NCBI GenBank assembly: GCA_003645085.1
Contig: QNEE01000008.1
Span: forward strand, 1 to 32,164
Direction of reading: 5' to 3'
Origin: a bacterium
GTDB taxonomy: Bacteria; UBP14; UBA6098
DNA: 32,164 bases
In this document: piece by piece, positions 15,804 through 24,301 of the stretch
Numbering within the stretch: the stretch's first letter is position 1
Layout of the letters: the number at the start of each line of letters is the position of its first letter
The notes under the pieces: generated by a model
Databases searched by the model: none
Told to the model about the DNA's origin: nothing
Seen by the model: the letters and a program-made list of their open reading frames with translations, nothing else
Translations under genes and position numbers: made by a program

Positions 15804-17272
15804 ATTTGAGTAGCCGCACGGAAAAGGTTATAGTTATTACATTAGCCGCGGTTTCGCTATTTTCGGCGTTCGGAATGCGTTTCGCTTTCTGGGGGGACGA
15901 AGCGGGCACTTTCGAGATTATTAGCGAATCCTGGCACGGTTTCTGGCGGTGGTTTGTCGAGGGTGAACCGCACCCACCACTGTATTTTGCGCTTCTGAAA
16001 ATATGGGCGATTATTTTCGGCAAGTCGGAAATCGCATTAAGGATGCCCTCGGTATTATTTTACCCGCTCGTCGTGTATTTAACGTGGCTTCTCTCGCGTA
16101 AAATCGGACTATCACAGACCGGGAGGCTATTCGCAGTCGGTATAGTAGCATTACATCCATCCCTGTGGATACACTTCCGGATGGCGCGCTACTATTCTAT
16201 GACGACTTTTCTATTTTTATATAACACGATTTTATTATTCGAGGTTATGGAGAAAGGCAAATGGCGATGGGTGGTCTATGGAATCTGTCTCGCCCTCTTA
16301 TTCTGGACGAATTTCCCGGCCTATATCGTTGTTCCTTTACATTTCTTTATAATAATTCTGCGTGATAGAAAGAGAGTTGGGATGTGGGTTGTTTGTAACG
16401 CTTTAGCTCTTATTTCCGCGGCCCTGCCGTTACTTTTTTTAATCAAAACTACAATTAGCTACGGCGAAGATGCGATGCCCTCTATAATTAGCCTACTGAT
16501 GAGCCTTTTATATGGTGTTTATTCTTTTCTTATCGGCGAAGCGCGATATCCGTGGCAGGTCGCCACCGCAATCGGTCTTATTGCAGCGATTTTTCTCGCT
16601 ATAAGAGGAATGGTTATGCGGCCGAAGGATTCTCTGGTTTTGTTCGTTGGACCGGTTATTGTGAGCCTGTCTATTATTAGTCTGGTTTTCCAGAAGTTGG
16701 GGTTCATCTATATAAACGCGCGGCTTTCCTTTCTTTTTCCAATGGTTGCGATTGGCATGGCATTTGGAACGGAAAGATTGCGCAAAGGTTTCCTGATGAT
16801 TATAATGGTCATGATTGGTGTAGGTTATATTTGGGGGATTTCTGGAGTGATAACCGGCAAAGATTATCACAATGCGGTTTATGTTATGCCCTGGAAGGAG
16901 ATAGTAAATGAAACCAAGTTGTTAGGTGTAGAAGCGGGTATATGTAGAGACTGGGGAGCAATACATTATATAAAGCAAAAGATGGACGGCTATCTTATGA
17001 GGGATTATATGTATCGGGATTTACCCGATGGAAAAATAGCTTTTATTTCCAGGTCGGGAGCCTTCAAAATGCTGGGTTGGAACGAAAACGTTTATAAGGA
17101 ACTCGAGACCGGCCGTGGCAAACCGGTAGCGAAGTTAGAATATATTAAAGAAAATCCGATAGTATTATGTTTAAAAAAACAATTTTTGAAATACGATTTC
17201 CCCGATTATATTACTACAGTGTATATATTCCCAGAAATAGAGGTTAATAATGTGTCTCGCGTATCCCGGTAA
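15800..17272 (+). CDS. GT39/ArnT-like integral-membrane glycosyltransferase
   Basis: The 490-residue protein has about ten membrane helices. The first periplasmic loop carries FAFWGDEAGTF (about residues 28-38) with the acidic pair conserved in GT-C fold enzymes, then EPHPPLYFALLKIWA and EIALRMPSVLFYPLVVYLTW, typical of PMT_2-type (GT39/ArnT-like) transferases. These use polyprenyl-phosphate sugars to modify lipids, proteins or polysaccharides outside the cytoplasmic membrane; the acceptor is unknown. It starts with TTG overlapping the upstream stop (TTGA), so translation is coupled to the OmpA-like gene. Its second half is visibly more AT-rich than its neighbours. Its end overlaps hypC by 23 bases. 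Confidence 0.8.
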   Translation: MNLSSRTEKVIVITLAAVSLFSAFGMRFAFWGDEAGTFEIISESWHGFWRWFVEGEPHPPLYFALLKIWAIIFGKSEIALRMPSVLFYPLVVYLTWLLSRKIGLSQTGRLFAVGIVALHPSLWIHFRMARYYSMTTFLFLYNTILLFEVMEKGKWRWVVYGICLALLFWTNFPAYIVVPLHFFIIILRDRKRVGMWVVCNALALISAALPLLFLIKTTISYGEDAMPSIISLLMSLLYGVYSFLIGEARYPWQVATAIGLIAAIFLAIRGMVMRPKDSLVLFVGPVIVSLSIISLVFQKLGFIYINARLSFLFPMVAIGMAFGTERLRKGFLMIIMVMIGVGYIWGISGVITGKDYHNAVYVMPWKEIVNETKLLGVEAGICRDWGAIHYIKQKMDGYLMRDYMYRDLPDGKIAFISRSGAFKMLGWNENVYKELETGRGKPVAKLEYIKENPIVLCLKKQFLKYDFPDYITTVYIFPEIEVNNVSRVSR

Positions 17273-17504
17273 GGTCGTCAAAATCGACGGAAACGACGGC
17301 GAGGTCGATTTCGGCGGGTTCACGAAAAAAGTAAATCTGATGCTAATGCCCGAGATAAAAATCGGGGATTATGTCCTTGTGCACGCCGGTTTCGCTATAT
17401 CGAAGACGACCGAGGAAGACGCAATCGAAACGCTAACCGCGCTCAAAGAGATACGCGACGCGTTCTATGAAGAACGACGAGAAATACATAAGGAAGGCGT
17501 TTAA
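17250..17504 (+). CDS. hypC: HypC/HupF family hydrogenase maturation chaperone
   Basis: This 84-residue protein begins MCLAYPGKVVKIDG, the signature of HypC, in which the exposed Cys2 binds the iron of the Fe(CN)2CO unit and contacts HypD and the hydrogenase large subunit. The central DFGGFTKKVNLMLMPEIKIG and GDYVLVHAGFAISK fit the OB-like beta barrel of the family, and the length is normal. It begins inside the end of the glycosyltransferase gene and overlaps ribD by 38 bases. No other hyp gene and no hydrogenase subunit is in the window, so its partners must lie elsewhere, if present. The family assignment is firm; the local context is odd. Confidence 0.9.
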   Translation: MCLAYPGKVVKIDGNDGEVDFGGFTKKVNLMLMPEIKIGDYVLVHAGFAISKTTEEDAIETLTALKEIRDAFYEERREIHKEGV

Positions 17505-18555
17505 ACTCGGCGCTAAAGGCAAAGGTTCGACTTTCCCCAATCCACCGGTAGGAGCGGTTATCGTAAAAGATGGCCGTATTATCGGGCAGGGCTGGCACCG
17601 TAAGAAAGGAGAGGCGCACGCCGAGGTAAACGCGATAAACGACGCTATCGCCTCCGGCGAAGAAATCCGAGGCGCGACGATGTTCGTTACTCTGGAACCT
17701 TGCTGCCACTACGGCAACACTCCACCCTGCACCGACGCGATTATCGCCGCCCGGATATCGAGAGTCGTTATATCCTGCCCGGATGAATTCGATTCGAGAG
17801 TTTCCGGGGAAGGGATACGTAAATTGAAGGATGCCGGTATCCGCGTCGATACCGGTATTCTCGCGGATACCGGAGCGGAGCTTATCGAGCAATACATAGT
17901 CCAGCGGCAGCAAAAACGTGCATTTCTTTCGGTTAAATGGGCGCAAAGCATCGACGGTTATATCGCCACGGCATCCGGAGACTCGCGCTGGATTAGCGGC
18001 GAAAGGTCGCGGAAATTCGCTCACAAACTACGCTCAGAACACGGTGCGGTAGCTGTCGGCGCGAGAACAGCGCTAATCGATAATCCCCGATTGACTGTCC
18101 GAGCAGTTCGGTCGCACCACAAACCCGCGCGGATAGTCATTGCGGGAGATACGAAATTGCCGCACGAATTAAACGTTCTCTCCGGCAGGCCACGAACTAT
18201 CGTCGTCTATAATAATGAAAAGCCTATCGCCGGGGAACGCGCGTCGAACGTCGAGTTGCTGAAGATACATTCCGGTAAAAACTTCTGGCAAAGACTACTC
18301 GAAAAACTACCAGAACTCGGTATCGGGTCGATACTTCTCGAAGGCGGGGGTAAGGTTATAGCATCGGCGTTTAAAGAGGGGGTTGTCGACAGGGTTTATT
18401 GCTTTATCGCACCTATGATTATGGGGGAAGGAATAAAGCCTGTCGGCGATATCGGGATAGAGCATATTAAAAATATTTTAAGGCTGGAAAATCCAAAAAC
18501 CCGCCGTTTCGGGCAGGATATTATGATAACAGGGAGATTAAATAATAAAAGCTAA
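17467..18555 (+). CDS. ribD: Bifunctional riboflavin biosynthesis deaminase/reductase RibD
   Basis: The 362-residue protein has an N-terminal cytidine-deaminase-like domain with HAEVNAI (51-57) and PCCHYGNTPPC (78-88), which give the catalytic zinc site. A C-terminal reductase domain starts near residue 150 (LSVKWAQSIDGYIAT, GDSRWISG, GARTALIDNPRLT, ILLEGGGKVIASA). It carries out two consecutive steps of riboflavin synthesis: deamination of the pyrimidine intermediate and NADPH-dependent reduction of its ribose side chain. Length and motifs are normal for a fused RibD. It overlaps hypC and is the last gene of a run of overlapping genes starting at 14232. No other rib gene is present and no FMN riboswitch precedes it. 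No strong terminator follows; only a weak CAGC/GCTG hairpin with a T-tract is seen near 18570-18597. Confidence 0.93.
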   Translation: MKNDEKYIRKAFKLGAKGKGSTFPNPPVGAVIVKDGRIIGQGWHRKKGEAHAEVNAINDAIASGEEIRGATMFVTLEPCCHYGNTPPCTDAIIAARISRVVISCPDEFDSRVSGEGIRKLKDAGIRVDTGILADTGAELIEQYIVQRQQKRAFLSVKWAQSIDGYIATASGDSRWISGERSRKFAHKLRSEHGAVAVGARTALIDNPRLTVRAVRSHHKPARIVIAGDTKLPHELNVLSGRPRTIVVYNNEKPIAGERASNVELLKIHSGKNFWQRLLEKLPELGIGSILLEGGGKVIASAFKEGVVDRVYCFIAPMIMGEGIKPVGDIGIEHIKNILRLENPKTRRFGQDIMITGRLNNKS

Positions 18556-18621
18556 AACAACGCCAATTCACAGCTAAAGCTGCTCGATTTTTTATTAGAT
18601 AGCTTCTCGAAATCCTCGCGC

Positions 18622-18650
18622 TTGACAGTTCGTATCTAATGTAATATATT
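18622..18650 (+). promoter_or_regulatory. Promoter of the type IX cargo gene
   Basis: A perfect TTGACA (18622-18627), a 17-base spacer and TATATT (18645-18650). Transcription should start near 18657, and GGAGGT (18663-18668) precedes the ATG at 18672, leaving a very short leader. Confidence 0.75.
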
Positions 18651-18671
18651 ACATAAAATACTGGAGGTCCT

Positions 18672-21023
18672 ATGAGAGAAATACATATCTATCTGTTAAT
18701 CTTGCTCGCCGCTGGTTTGTCGATGGGCTATTCTTTCCGTCTGGGGATAGACTTCTACGACTCGCCGATGGATGTGGCATCTTGCACAGTCGGTGTCGAC
18801 CCCACAGCGACTAACGGCTACGATTTAGGATTGGATGTTCCAGCTCCGCCGCCGTTTATGATGTTCGATGCTCAAATAATTCCCGAGGATGCAGTATTTA
18901 ATTACCACGTCGATATTCGGTCGGACGCAGACACGCTTCAGGTCTGGCAAATCCAGTTCTGGAACTATACCGCGCCTTCGATTATCGCTCGCTGGGCGCC
19001 GTCGGAGGCGCCGTCCGACAGCATCAGAAAAACCTATATCGGCCACGGGCTCGCTCCCGATACCACGGTCGTTTGGGTCGATATGTCGGTCGAGGACAGC
19101 CTCGTTACCCCAGTCGGTTATCTTGCTTTTGTGAAATTTACTCAGGATATCGAACCGCCTCCACTCGATTCTGTTCCACCCGTAATTTCGGATTGGATTC
19201 CCAATGACGGGGACACGGCGGTTCCGGGTTCGACGCACGTTATCTTTACCGCAACCGACGAAACCGAGCTCGATACGAGTTTCGGCGCAACACACCTTTG
19301 GGTCAACGGAATGGACGTCTTCCTGGCTTCCACAAGAACGCCGGTTGCTGGAGGGGTTAGGGTAGATTATGCGCCATTTACGCCTTTCGGCGCAGGGAGC
19401 ACTATAACGGCGATTGCCGAGGTCCGCGACAGGGGGACACCGCCGAACGTTACGACAGATACAATCGTATTCACGATATCCGACAGCGGCGGGACGGTCG
19501 ATACGCTACATACCCTTCGAGTCGAGGTTATGCTCGCTCCGCCCCCGATGACCTTATCCGGCTCGAAGGTCGATATAATCGAGCTTTCTCTCAGCGACAC
19601 GACTAATATGATGGGGATGGCCACTTTCGACTCTCTTGCAGAGAACACATACACCGTCGTCGCTAGCCGCGTGGATTATTTTAGCGCTGGAACGACGGTT
19701 ACTATGGATAGAGATACACTTATTCTCTTTACACTCGAGGAAGACACGACCGGCGGAGGCGGTGGACTTACGGTCTCGGGTGTAGTCTCACTGCTCGGCA
19801 CCTCCGATTATTCGGGCAGTATAGTCGAGTTGATGGATATAATGGGCGATTCGACGGTTGGAACGGATACCACCGATATCAGCGGGTATTATACGATAAC
19901 TGGTATAATGCCGGGGCTTCATAAAATTACGGCGTCGCACGACGGGTATGCGTCCGATTCAGCTTTCCTGCTCCTTTTCTTCGAGGATACGACGGTTAAT
20001 TTCGAGCTGGCGATGTCCGACTCCGGGTATTTGCTTATTATCGACTGGGATAACGGCGAGGAGCTTGTGCCGTTCGGTATCGGCCCCGCCGAATGGCTTT
20101 ACGAAGTTTTTTCGGCAAGCGCATTTGGCGCGGGTATCAGTTTATCCTCGCAGGACCCGGATATTACGGAACTCGACCTATCCGGTTATATAGCGGTCGC
20201 GCTGGTAACACCGACGCGAGTTGGGCTGACATCGGTTGTCGATGACAGCTCGCTTCAGGCTTTGATAGACTATGCCGACAGTGGGGGCAATATATACTGG
20301 GAAGGTCCGGACGCCGGAACCGACTACGGCGACGGCAGCGCGGTCGGCAGGGATTTCTTTGCGCTTTTCGGAGTGGATTACGCCGCCGAGGGTTTTTCCG
20401 CAACGACGGGAAATATCGAAGAAATAGCATTATCTGTCTACGGCGAATGGGATACGGTAGGTTACGCTTTCCAGACCGGGGCGGACCATTATATCGACGA
20501 GTTGACCGTTACAACCGGTTTTCAGACGGCCTATTCTGTTGGCGGGCCGGCGCCCGCGGTAAGCTCGACTCGGACGGTATGGTTTGACGATGGCCCTTTC
20601 AGGAGAAGGTGTATCAGCACTTTTTACTTAGCCGCGGTCGATAGTGGCGAGGTTCGAGATAACTATACTCATTGGTTTCTCTATGACTTGCTCGAAATGA
20701 CCGGTATAACTGAACACCACTATCCTGAAGATGTTTCTCTAATCACTGTCGAGCCGAACCCGTTCAATGCGGCGTGCAAGATAACGGTTTCAGGGTTCGG
20801 GGTTCAGGTTTCGGGTATCGAGATATACGATATTAGCGGGAGAATTGTCGAGAATATCCCCATAAGGGCAGGTCTGAGACCTGCCCAGGATGGGTCCGAG
20901 ACCCACCCCTACGAAGTTATCTGGAATCCAGAAAGCTCTTTGCCGTCGGGCGTCTATCTCGCGATTATCCGCGGCGCGGACGGCAATATCGAGACAGGGA
21001 GGCGGCTATTCCTCGTGCGCTGA
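18672..21023 (+). CDS. Large secreted protein with type IX-like C-terminal sorting domain
   Basis: The 783-residue product has a signal peptide (MREIHIYLLILLAAGLSMGYS) and beta-rich modules. An Ig-like region begins PPVISDWIPNDGDTAVPG (about 170-275). Two carboxypeptidase-regulatory-like units follow (about 278-355 and 360-445, the second with TLSVSG-type start LTVSGVVSLLG and GYYTITGIMPGLHKITASHD). A globular part (about 450-690) contains YLLIIDWDNGEELVPFGIG and ALIDYADSGGNIYWEGPDAG, resembling a class-I-amidotransferase-like fold without obvious catalytic residues. The last 90 residues are a type IX sorting domain (SLITVEPNPFNAACKITVSG, GIEIYDISGRIVENIP, SGVYLAIIRG). A palindromic repeat is inserted in frame within that domain (RAGLRPAQDGSETHPY). 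It is likely exported and surface-attached or released. A good ribosome-binding site and promoter precede it. Confidence 0.8.
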   Translation: MREIHIYLLILLAAGLSMGYSFRLGIDFYDSPMDVASCTVGVDPTATNGYDLGLDVPAPPPFMMFDAQIIPEDAVFNYHVDIRSDADTLQVWQIQFWNYTAPSIIARWAPSEAPSDSIRKTYIGHGLAPDTTVVWVDMSVEDSLVTPVGYLAFVKFTQDIEPPPLDSVPPVISDWIPNDGDTAVPGSTHVIFTATDETELDTSFGATHLWVNGMDVFLASTRTPVAGGVRVDYAPFTPFGAGSTITAIAEVRDRGTPPNVTTDTIVFTISDSGGTVDTLHTLRVEVMLAPPPMTLSGSKVDIIELSLSDTTNMMGMATFDSLAENTYTVVASRVDYFSAGTTVTMDRDTLILFTLEEDTTGGGGGLTVSGVVSLLGTSDYSGSIVELMDIMGDSTVGTDTTDISGYYTITGIMPGLHKITASHDGYASDSAFLLLFFEDTTVNFELAMSDSGYLLIIDWDNGEELVPFGIGPAEWLYEVFSASAFGAGISLSSQDPDITELDLSGYIAVALVTPTRVGLTSVVDDSSLQALIDYADSGGNIYWEGPDAGTDYGDGSAVGRDFFALFGVDYAAEGFSATTGNIEEIALSVYGEWDTVGYAFQTGADHYIDELTVTTGFQTAYSVGGPAPAVSSTRTVWFDDGPFRRRCISTFYLAAVDSGEVRDNYTHWFLYDLLEMTGITEHHYPEDVSLITVEPNPFNAACKITVSGFGVQVSGIEIYDISGRIVENIPIRAGLRPAQDGSETHPYEVIWNPESSLPSGVYLAIIRGADGNIETGRRLFLVR
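20863..20912. repeat. Palindromic repeat inserted in frame in a coding region
   Basis: Two adjacent hairpins lie inside the sorting domain of the protein at 18672-21023. GGGCAGGTC (20866-20874) pairs with GACCTGCCC (20878-20886) around TGA. TGGGTC (20891-20896) pairs with GACCCA (20900-20905) around CGA. The insert adds about 17 residues (IRAGLRPAQDGSETHPY) between the expected strands ENIP and EVIW without breaking the frame; the TGA and CGA loops are read out of the stop frame. Confidence 0.7.
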
Positions 21024-21823
21024 CGATAATAATACTCACATCCGCGGTCTTAATTTGGGGTTGCGCCGGAACCAAGACCATCACGGATTTCGCTCCTGCG
21101 GCAATCGGCAGGAACGCGCTTGTAGATACTTTGATTACGCGGGATGCTCGCCTCGATAACATTATGGGGCGAGTTTCTGTCGAAATCGAAACGGCGACGC
21201 TCGAGGCCGCTTTTTCCGCGGACTATTATTTCTCCGCACCGGACAGTTTTCGGGCAGATATCCACGGCCTTCTCGGAACAACCGCAGGCGCGATGATTTC
21301 TATCGGCGATTCGGCTGTAGCCTATTTCCCGAGTAAGGGGACATTGTTTGTCGCTGTCGGCAACCCCGAAGAGGAAAACCCCGTGCTCGGATTGAGATTC
21401 GGCTTCTCCGACCTTATGAAAGCTATGATAGGCTTTAGCGGAATCGGCAAAGAAGACTCGCTTGTCCTGTTCGACTCTGATGGAGAAATTTATGAATTAT
21501 CTTTCGACCGCGGGCCGGAGATGATTAGACTGGAAGTTTTGCCGACGGTGTGGGTGCCGAGCAGTAAGCAGGTTTTCACAAAAGACGGGGTTTCGACGCT
21601 GGATATCGGTTATTACGATTTTATCGAGTCCGAAGGTTCGATACGGGCAAAAAGAATAATAATTACTAACCCCGTTCGCGGCGAGGTTGTGAAAATGAGT
21701 ATCGAGAAGGAATATATCGGGAGAAAATTACCGGAAGGTCTATTCGAAATCGACGTCCCCGACGATATCGAAATATGGAAACTGACTCAGGGAGTCCATC
21801 GTGAGAAAAAAACAGCTTACTAA
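21008..21823 (+). CDS. LolA/LolB-like (DUF4292-type) lipoprotein with non-canonical start
   Basis: The frame opens with MPRALTIIILTSAVLIWGC if the ATT at 21008 is read as the start, giving a 271-residue lipoprotein with lipobox LIWGC (Cys19). A ribosome-binding site GGGAGG ends 5 bases before that ATT, and no ATG, GTG or TTG lies in frame upstream of the lipobox. A CTG at 21020 is the alternative. The TTG at 21131 would remove the whole signal and is unlikely. The mature part (LDNIMGRVSVEIETATLEAA, ADYYFSAPDSFRADIHGL, GDSAVAYFPSKGTLFV, GYYDFIESEGSIRAKRIII) suggests the half-barrel lipid-binding fold of LolA/LolB and DUF4292 lipoproteins. It overlaps the upstream gene by 16 bases and the next by 23, so translation is probably coupled. 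Confidence 0.65.
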   Translation: MPRALTIIILTSAVLIWGCAGTKTITDFAPAAIGRNALVDTLITRDARLDNIMGRVSVEIETATLEAAFSADYYFSAPDSFRADIHGLLGTTAGAMISIGDSAVAYFPSKGTLFVAVGNPEEENPVLGLRFGFSDLMKAMIGFSGIGKEDSLVLFDSDGEIYELSFDRGPEMIRLEVLPTVWVPSSKQVFTKDGVSTLDIGYYDFIESEGSIRAKRIIITNPVRGEVVKMSIEKEYIGRKLPEGLFEIDVPDDIEIWKLTQGVHREKKTAY

Positions 21824-22193
21824 TTACCCGCAAGCGGTTCTTATAGGTGTGGCAATCGGAATTCTTCTTGTCTTAATAACACCTCGATGCGAAAAGGCAA
21901 CCTCGGGTGATGTCGATAGGGTATTGAAAATAGAGGCCGACCCGAGTCTCACTTTCGTTATCGATTCTATGCGTGCCGAAGGTTACTCCGTGGAAAACCA
22001 TTTCCCGATATATATCAGGTTCATTAAACACAGGGTTAGCGGAAATGCGGAACAGAATGCTATCTCCATTGCTAAAGCGTTACGCGAACACACCGGTATC
22101 GACGTTAACGTCCAGGTCGATTGCAACAATGTAACGTATTTCGCCGACCATAACGGTATTATAGACCCACAGAAAGCGGTTAGGCCGCATTGA
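21801..22193 (+). CDS. Membrane-anchored protein of unknown function
   Basis: This 130-residue protein starts with GTG, with GGGAG a few bases upstream, and overlaps the preceding lipoprotein gene by 23 bases. It has one N-terminal hydrophobic helix (about 12-27, AVLIGVAIGILLVLIT) followed by a soluble periplasmic domain of about 100 residues (SLTFVIDSMRAEGYSVENHF, AISIAKALREHTGIDVNVQV). I do not recognise the family. It ends 7 bases from the stop of the convergent molybdenum hydroxylase operon. Its position suggests an envelope function shared with the lipoprotein before it. Confidence 0.65.
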   Translation: MRKKQLTNYPQAVLIGVAIGILLVLITPRCEKATSGDVDRVLKIEADPSLTFVIDSMRAEGYSVENHFPIYIRFIKHRVSGNAEQNAISIAKALREHTGIDVNVQVDCNNVTYFADHNGIIDPQKAVRPH

Positions 22194-22200
22194 TATTAGC

Positions 22201-23052
22201 TTACCGGTTAAGGATTTTATTCATCCCCATACGGAAAAGCTGACCCACCATATCCGCGCGATATTCGCGTGTCGACCGAAAATCGGTTATAGGCGTGCAT
22301 TCGGCGATTAAGACGGGAGTGGCTTCTTCTATGAGGTTTCTCTCTAACGGATGCGTTTCGAGAAGCCTCTCTGTTTTCGGTGAACGGATGACTCTCGGAG
22401 CCACCGCAGATAATGCGATGCGGACCTCCGAAAACCTGTTGCCATACATATTCGCGGCCAGCGCTACGCCGACCTTTGCGATACTGACCGCCGCGCGCGA
22501 ACCGAGTCTCTCGTAAAAACCGACGAAATTCTCCGAAACGACCGGTATCGAGAAACCGGTTATAATCTCACTATCTCCTATTGCGGATTTGCCGGGGCCG
22601 AGATGAAAATCCACCACGGGCATCGTTCTTTTTCCCGAAGGAGAGATTAAAACTATTTCCGCTCCGTGAGCTATAAGTGTCGGCAACGATTCCGCCACCG
22701 GGCTGGCATTGGCGACATTGCCGCCGATAGTCGCACGGTTGCGAATAGCGGGGCTACCCATTATGCTGCTACTTTTTGCGACAAGCGGCGCGCACTCCAT
22801 TATAAGGGGAGACTCGCTAATAGCGGTATGCGTTTCCGCGGAACCTATCCAAAGATATTGGCCATCGCGGCGGATACCTTTAAGTTCAGCTAATAACGAC
22901 AGGTCGAGAAGCGATGCGTGTTTGCCGGAATCGGTCAACTGGACCAAAACATCGGTGCCGCCGAGAATAGGCCGTAACCGAGGGTTTTCTGTAAAAACAT
23001 CGAGGGCCTCCGGCAATGTTTTGGGACGATAAACTCCATCTATTCTGAGCAC
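22201..23052 (-). CDS. Molybdenum hydroxylase (xanthine dehydrogenase family) FAD-binding subunit
   Basis: The 283-residue protein matches the CoxM/CutM/XdhB family. It shows YRPKTLPEALDVFTEN near the start, ILGGTDVLVQL (FAD pyrophosphate contact), AIRNRATIGGNVANASPVAE (the second FAD motif, normally TIGGNxxxxxPxAD) and FYERLGSRAAVSIAKVGVAL. It passes electrons from the 2Fe-2S subunit to NAD or another acceptor. The start is GTG and overlaps the end of the xdhC-like gene by 13 bases. It is the last gene of the five-gene minus-strand operon and converges on the plus-strand gene at 21801-22193. Confidence 0.88.
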   Translation of the reverse strand: MLRIDGVYRPKTLPEALDVFTENPRLRPILGGTDVLVQLTDSGKHASLLDLSLLAELKGIRRDGQYLWIGSAETHTAISESPLIMECAPLVAKSSSIMGSPAIRNRATIGGNVANASPVAESLPTLIAHGAEIVLISPSGKRTMPVVDFHLGPGKSAIGDSEIITGFSIPVVSENFVGFYERLGSRAAVSIAKVGVALAANMYGNRFSEVRIALSAVAPRVIRSPKTERLLETHPLERNLIEEATPVLIAECTPITDFRSTREYRADMVGQLFRMGMNKILNR

Positions 23053-23834
23053 GGTCGGACCTCCTCGATACGGTTTCTTACGGCGAGCATTTCGCCAACG
23101 ACCGCAACCGCTATCTCGCCCGGTTCGACCGTTCCAAAATTAAGACCGATAGGGGCACGAACCGATTCGAGACGTTCTCCGCCGAGACCGGCTTTATCGA
23201 TGTTCTTATGAACCTGCGCAACCTTTTGTTTGCTTCCCATCATACCAACGTAGACGGGCCAGACCTCGCGTTTGATTAACTCTGCCAGAACCGTTTCATC
23301 GCCGAGATGGCCTGCGGTTACTATAACGACTGAATCGCGTTTGGAAATCGGGAGAGACGCGGCGAGTTCCGGATAGTCGCCTGTAATGTATTCGGCAGCC
23401 TCGGGAATGTTATCGGCACAAGCCATTTCCGGGCGGTCATCCACAGCGACAACGAACCATCCGGCGACGGACGCCACTTTCGCAATCTCTCTGCCGACAT
23501 GTCCCGCGCCGAAAAGCCACAGTTTCGGTTTCGGGTTGACCGGCTCGAAATACATAATGGCTTTGCCGCCGCACTCTGCGGCAAGAGGTCCGTCCACACC
23601 CATATTGTATTCGACAAGTCCTTTTTCGCCGCTGTTATAGCGCTTCAACGCTTCTTTGGCGGCTTCGGCTTCGAGTGCACCGCCGCCGACCGTTCCGATT
23701 GTTTTCCCGCCGGGAAGAACCGCCATTTTCGCCCCGGGACGCGCGGGTGTCGAACCTTCGACCTCCACGACCAGAACCAGGACTCCGCCGGGGCGAAGGA
23801 TTTCAGAAATCTCCGTCCATTCGAGAGCGCTCAC
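23040..23834 (-). CDS. XdhC/CoxI family molybdenum hydroxylase maturation protein
   Basis: The product is 264 residues from the GTG at 23834, which is preceded by AAGGAG and overlaps the upstream stop as GTGA. The open frame extends 59 codons further, but that part lies inside the 2Fe-2S subunit gene in another frame and is not protein-like. The N-terminal XdhC_CoxI domain contains VLVLVVEVEGSTPARPGAKM and GGKTIGTVGGGALEAE. The C-terminal Rossmann part contains KLWLFGAGHVGREIAKVA and VIVTAGHLGDETVLAELI. XdhC proteins bind molybdenum cofactor, promote its sulfuration and insert it into the hydroxylase. Its place among the subunit genes fits this role. Confidence 0.88.
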   Translation of the reverse strand: MSALEWTEISEILRPGGVLVLVVEVEGSTPARPGAKMAVLPGGKTIGTVGGGALEAEAAKEALKRYNSGEKGLVEYNMGVDGPLAAECGGKAIMYFEPVNPKPKLWLFGAGHVGREIAKVASVAGWFVVAVDDRPEMACADNIPEAAEYITGDYPELAASLPISKRDSVVIVTAGHLGDETVLAELIKREVWPVYVGMMGSKQKVAQVHKNIDKAGLGGERLESVRAPIGLNFGTVEPGEIAVAVVGEMLAVRNRIEEVRPCSE

Positions 23835-24301
23835 CGTTTCTCCTTTATTTTTTTTGAGGCCAGCAGAACGGCTTCGATAATCTTCGTATAACCGGTGCAG
23901 CGGCACAGATTGCCGGATAATGCCGCACGGATTTCGCTTTCCGTCGGTTCCGGATTTGAACGCAAAAGGGCGGTCGAAGCGACTATGAAACCGGGAGAGC
24001 AGAATCCGCACTGGATTGCTCCGGACTCACAGAAGGCGTCGATAAGAGCTTTACCGATTTCGGTTTCACGAAGGCCTTCGATTGTCTCCACGGAGCGGCT
24101 GTCGACCTGAAAAGCGGGGACGAGACAGGAATTTACCAGAGCACCGTCCAACAGGACCGAACACGCGCCGCATTCGCCCTCGCCGCAGCCTTCTTTGGTG
24201 CCGGTCAGGTCGAGGTTTTCCCGAAGAATATCCAGCAGTCTCGCGCTGGGGTCTATTTCCATATTCACAGGATGGCCGTTGATGGTAAATTCAATCCTCA
24301 T
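23831..24301 (-). CDS. Molybdenum hydroxylase 2Fe-2S subunit
   Basis: The 156-residue protein has both iron-sulfur clusters of the family. The N-terminal plant-ferredoxin-like cluster uses Cys39, Cys44, Cys47 and Cys59 (EGCGEGECGACSVLLDG). The C-terminal helical cluster uses Cys98, Cys101, Cys133 and Cys135 (IQCGFCSPGF and NLCRCTGY). It carries electrons from the molybdenum site to the FAD subunit. Its length is typical of a separate CoxS/XdhC-type small subunit. It overlaps the molybdenum subunit gene by 11 bases at its start and the maturation gene by four bases at its end. Confidence 0.92.
   Translation of the reverse strand: MRIEFTINGHPVNMEIDPSARLLDILRENLDLTGTKEGCGEGECGACSVLLDGALVNSCLVPAFQVDSRSVETIEGLRETEIGKALIDAFCESGAIQCGFCSPGFIVASTALLRSNPEPTESEIRAALSGNLCRCTGYTKIIEAVLLASKKIKEKR

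Noticed and set aside
21131-21133. TTG as start of the lipoprotein gene at 21.1 kb
   Set aside because: It would remove an obvious in-frame lipoprotein signal and has no ribosome-binding site.
23835-24011. N-terminal extension of the XdhC-like gene
   Set aside because: The extra codons lie inside the 2Fe-2S subunit gene. The GTG at 23834 has a good ribosome-binding site and the classic four-base overlap.
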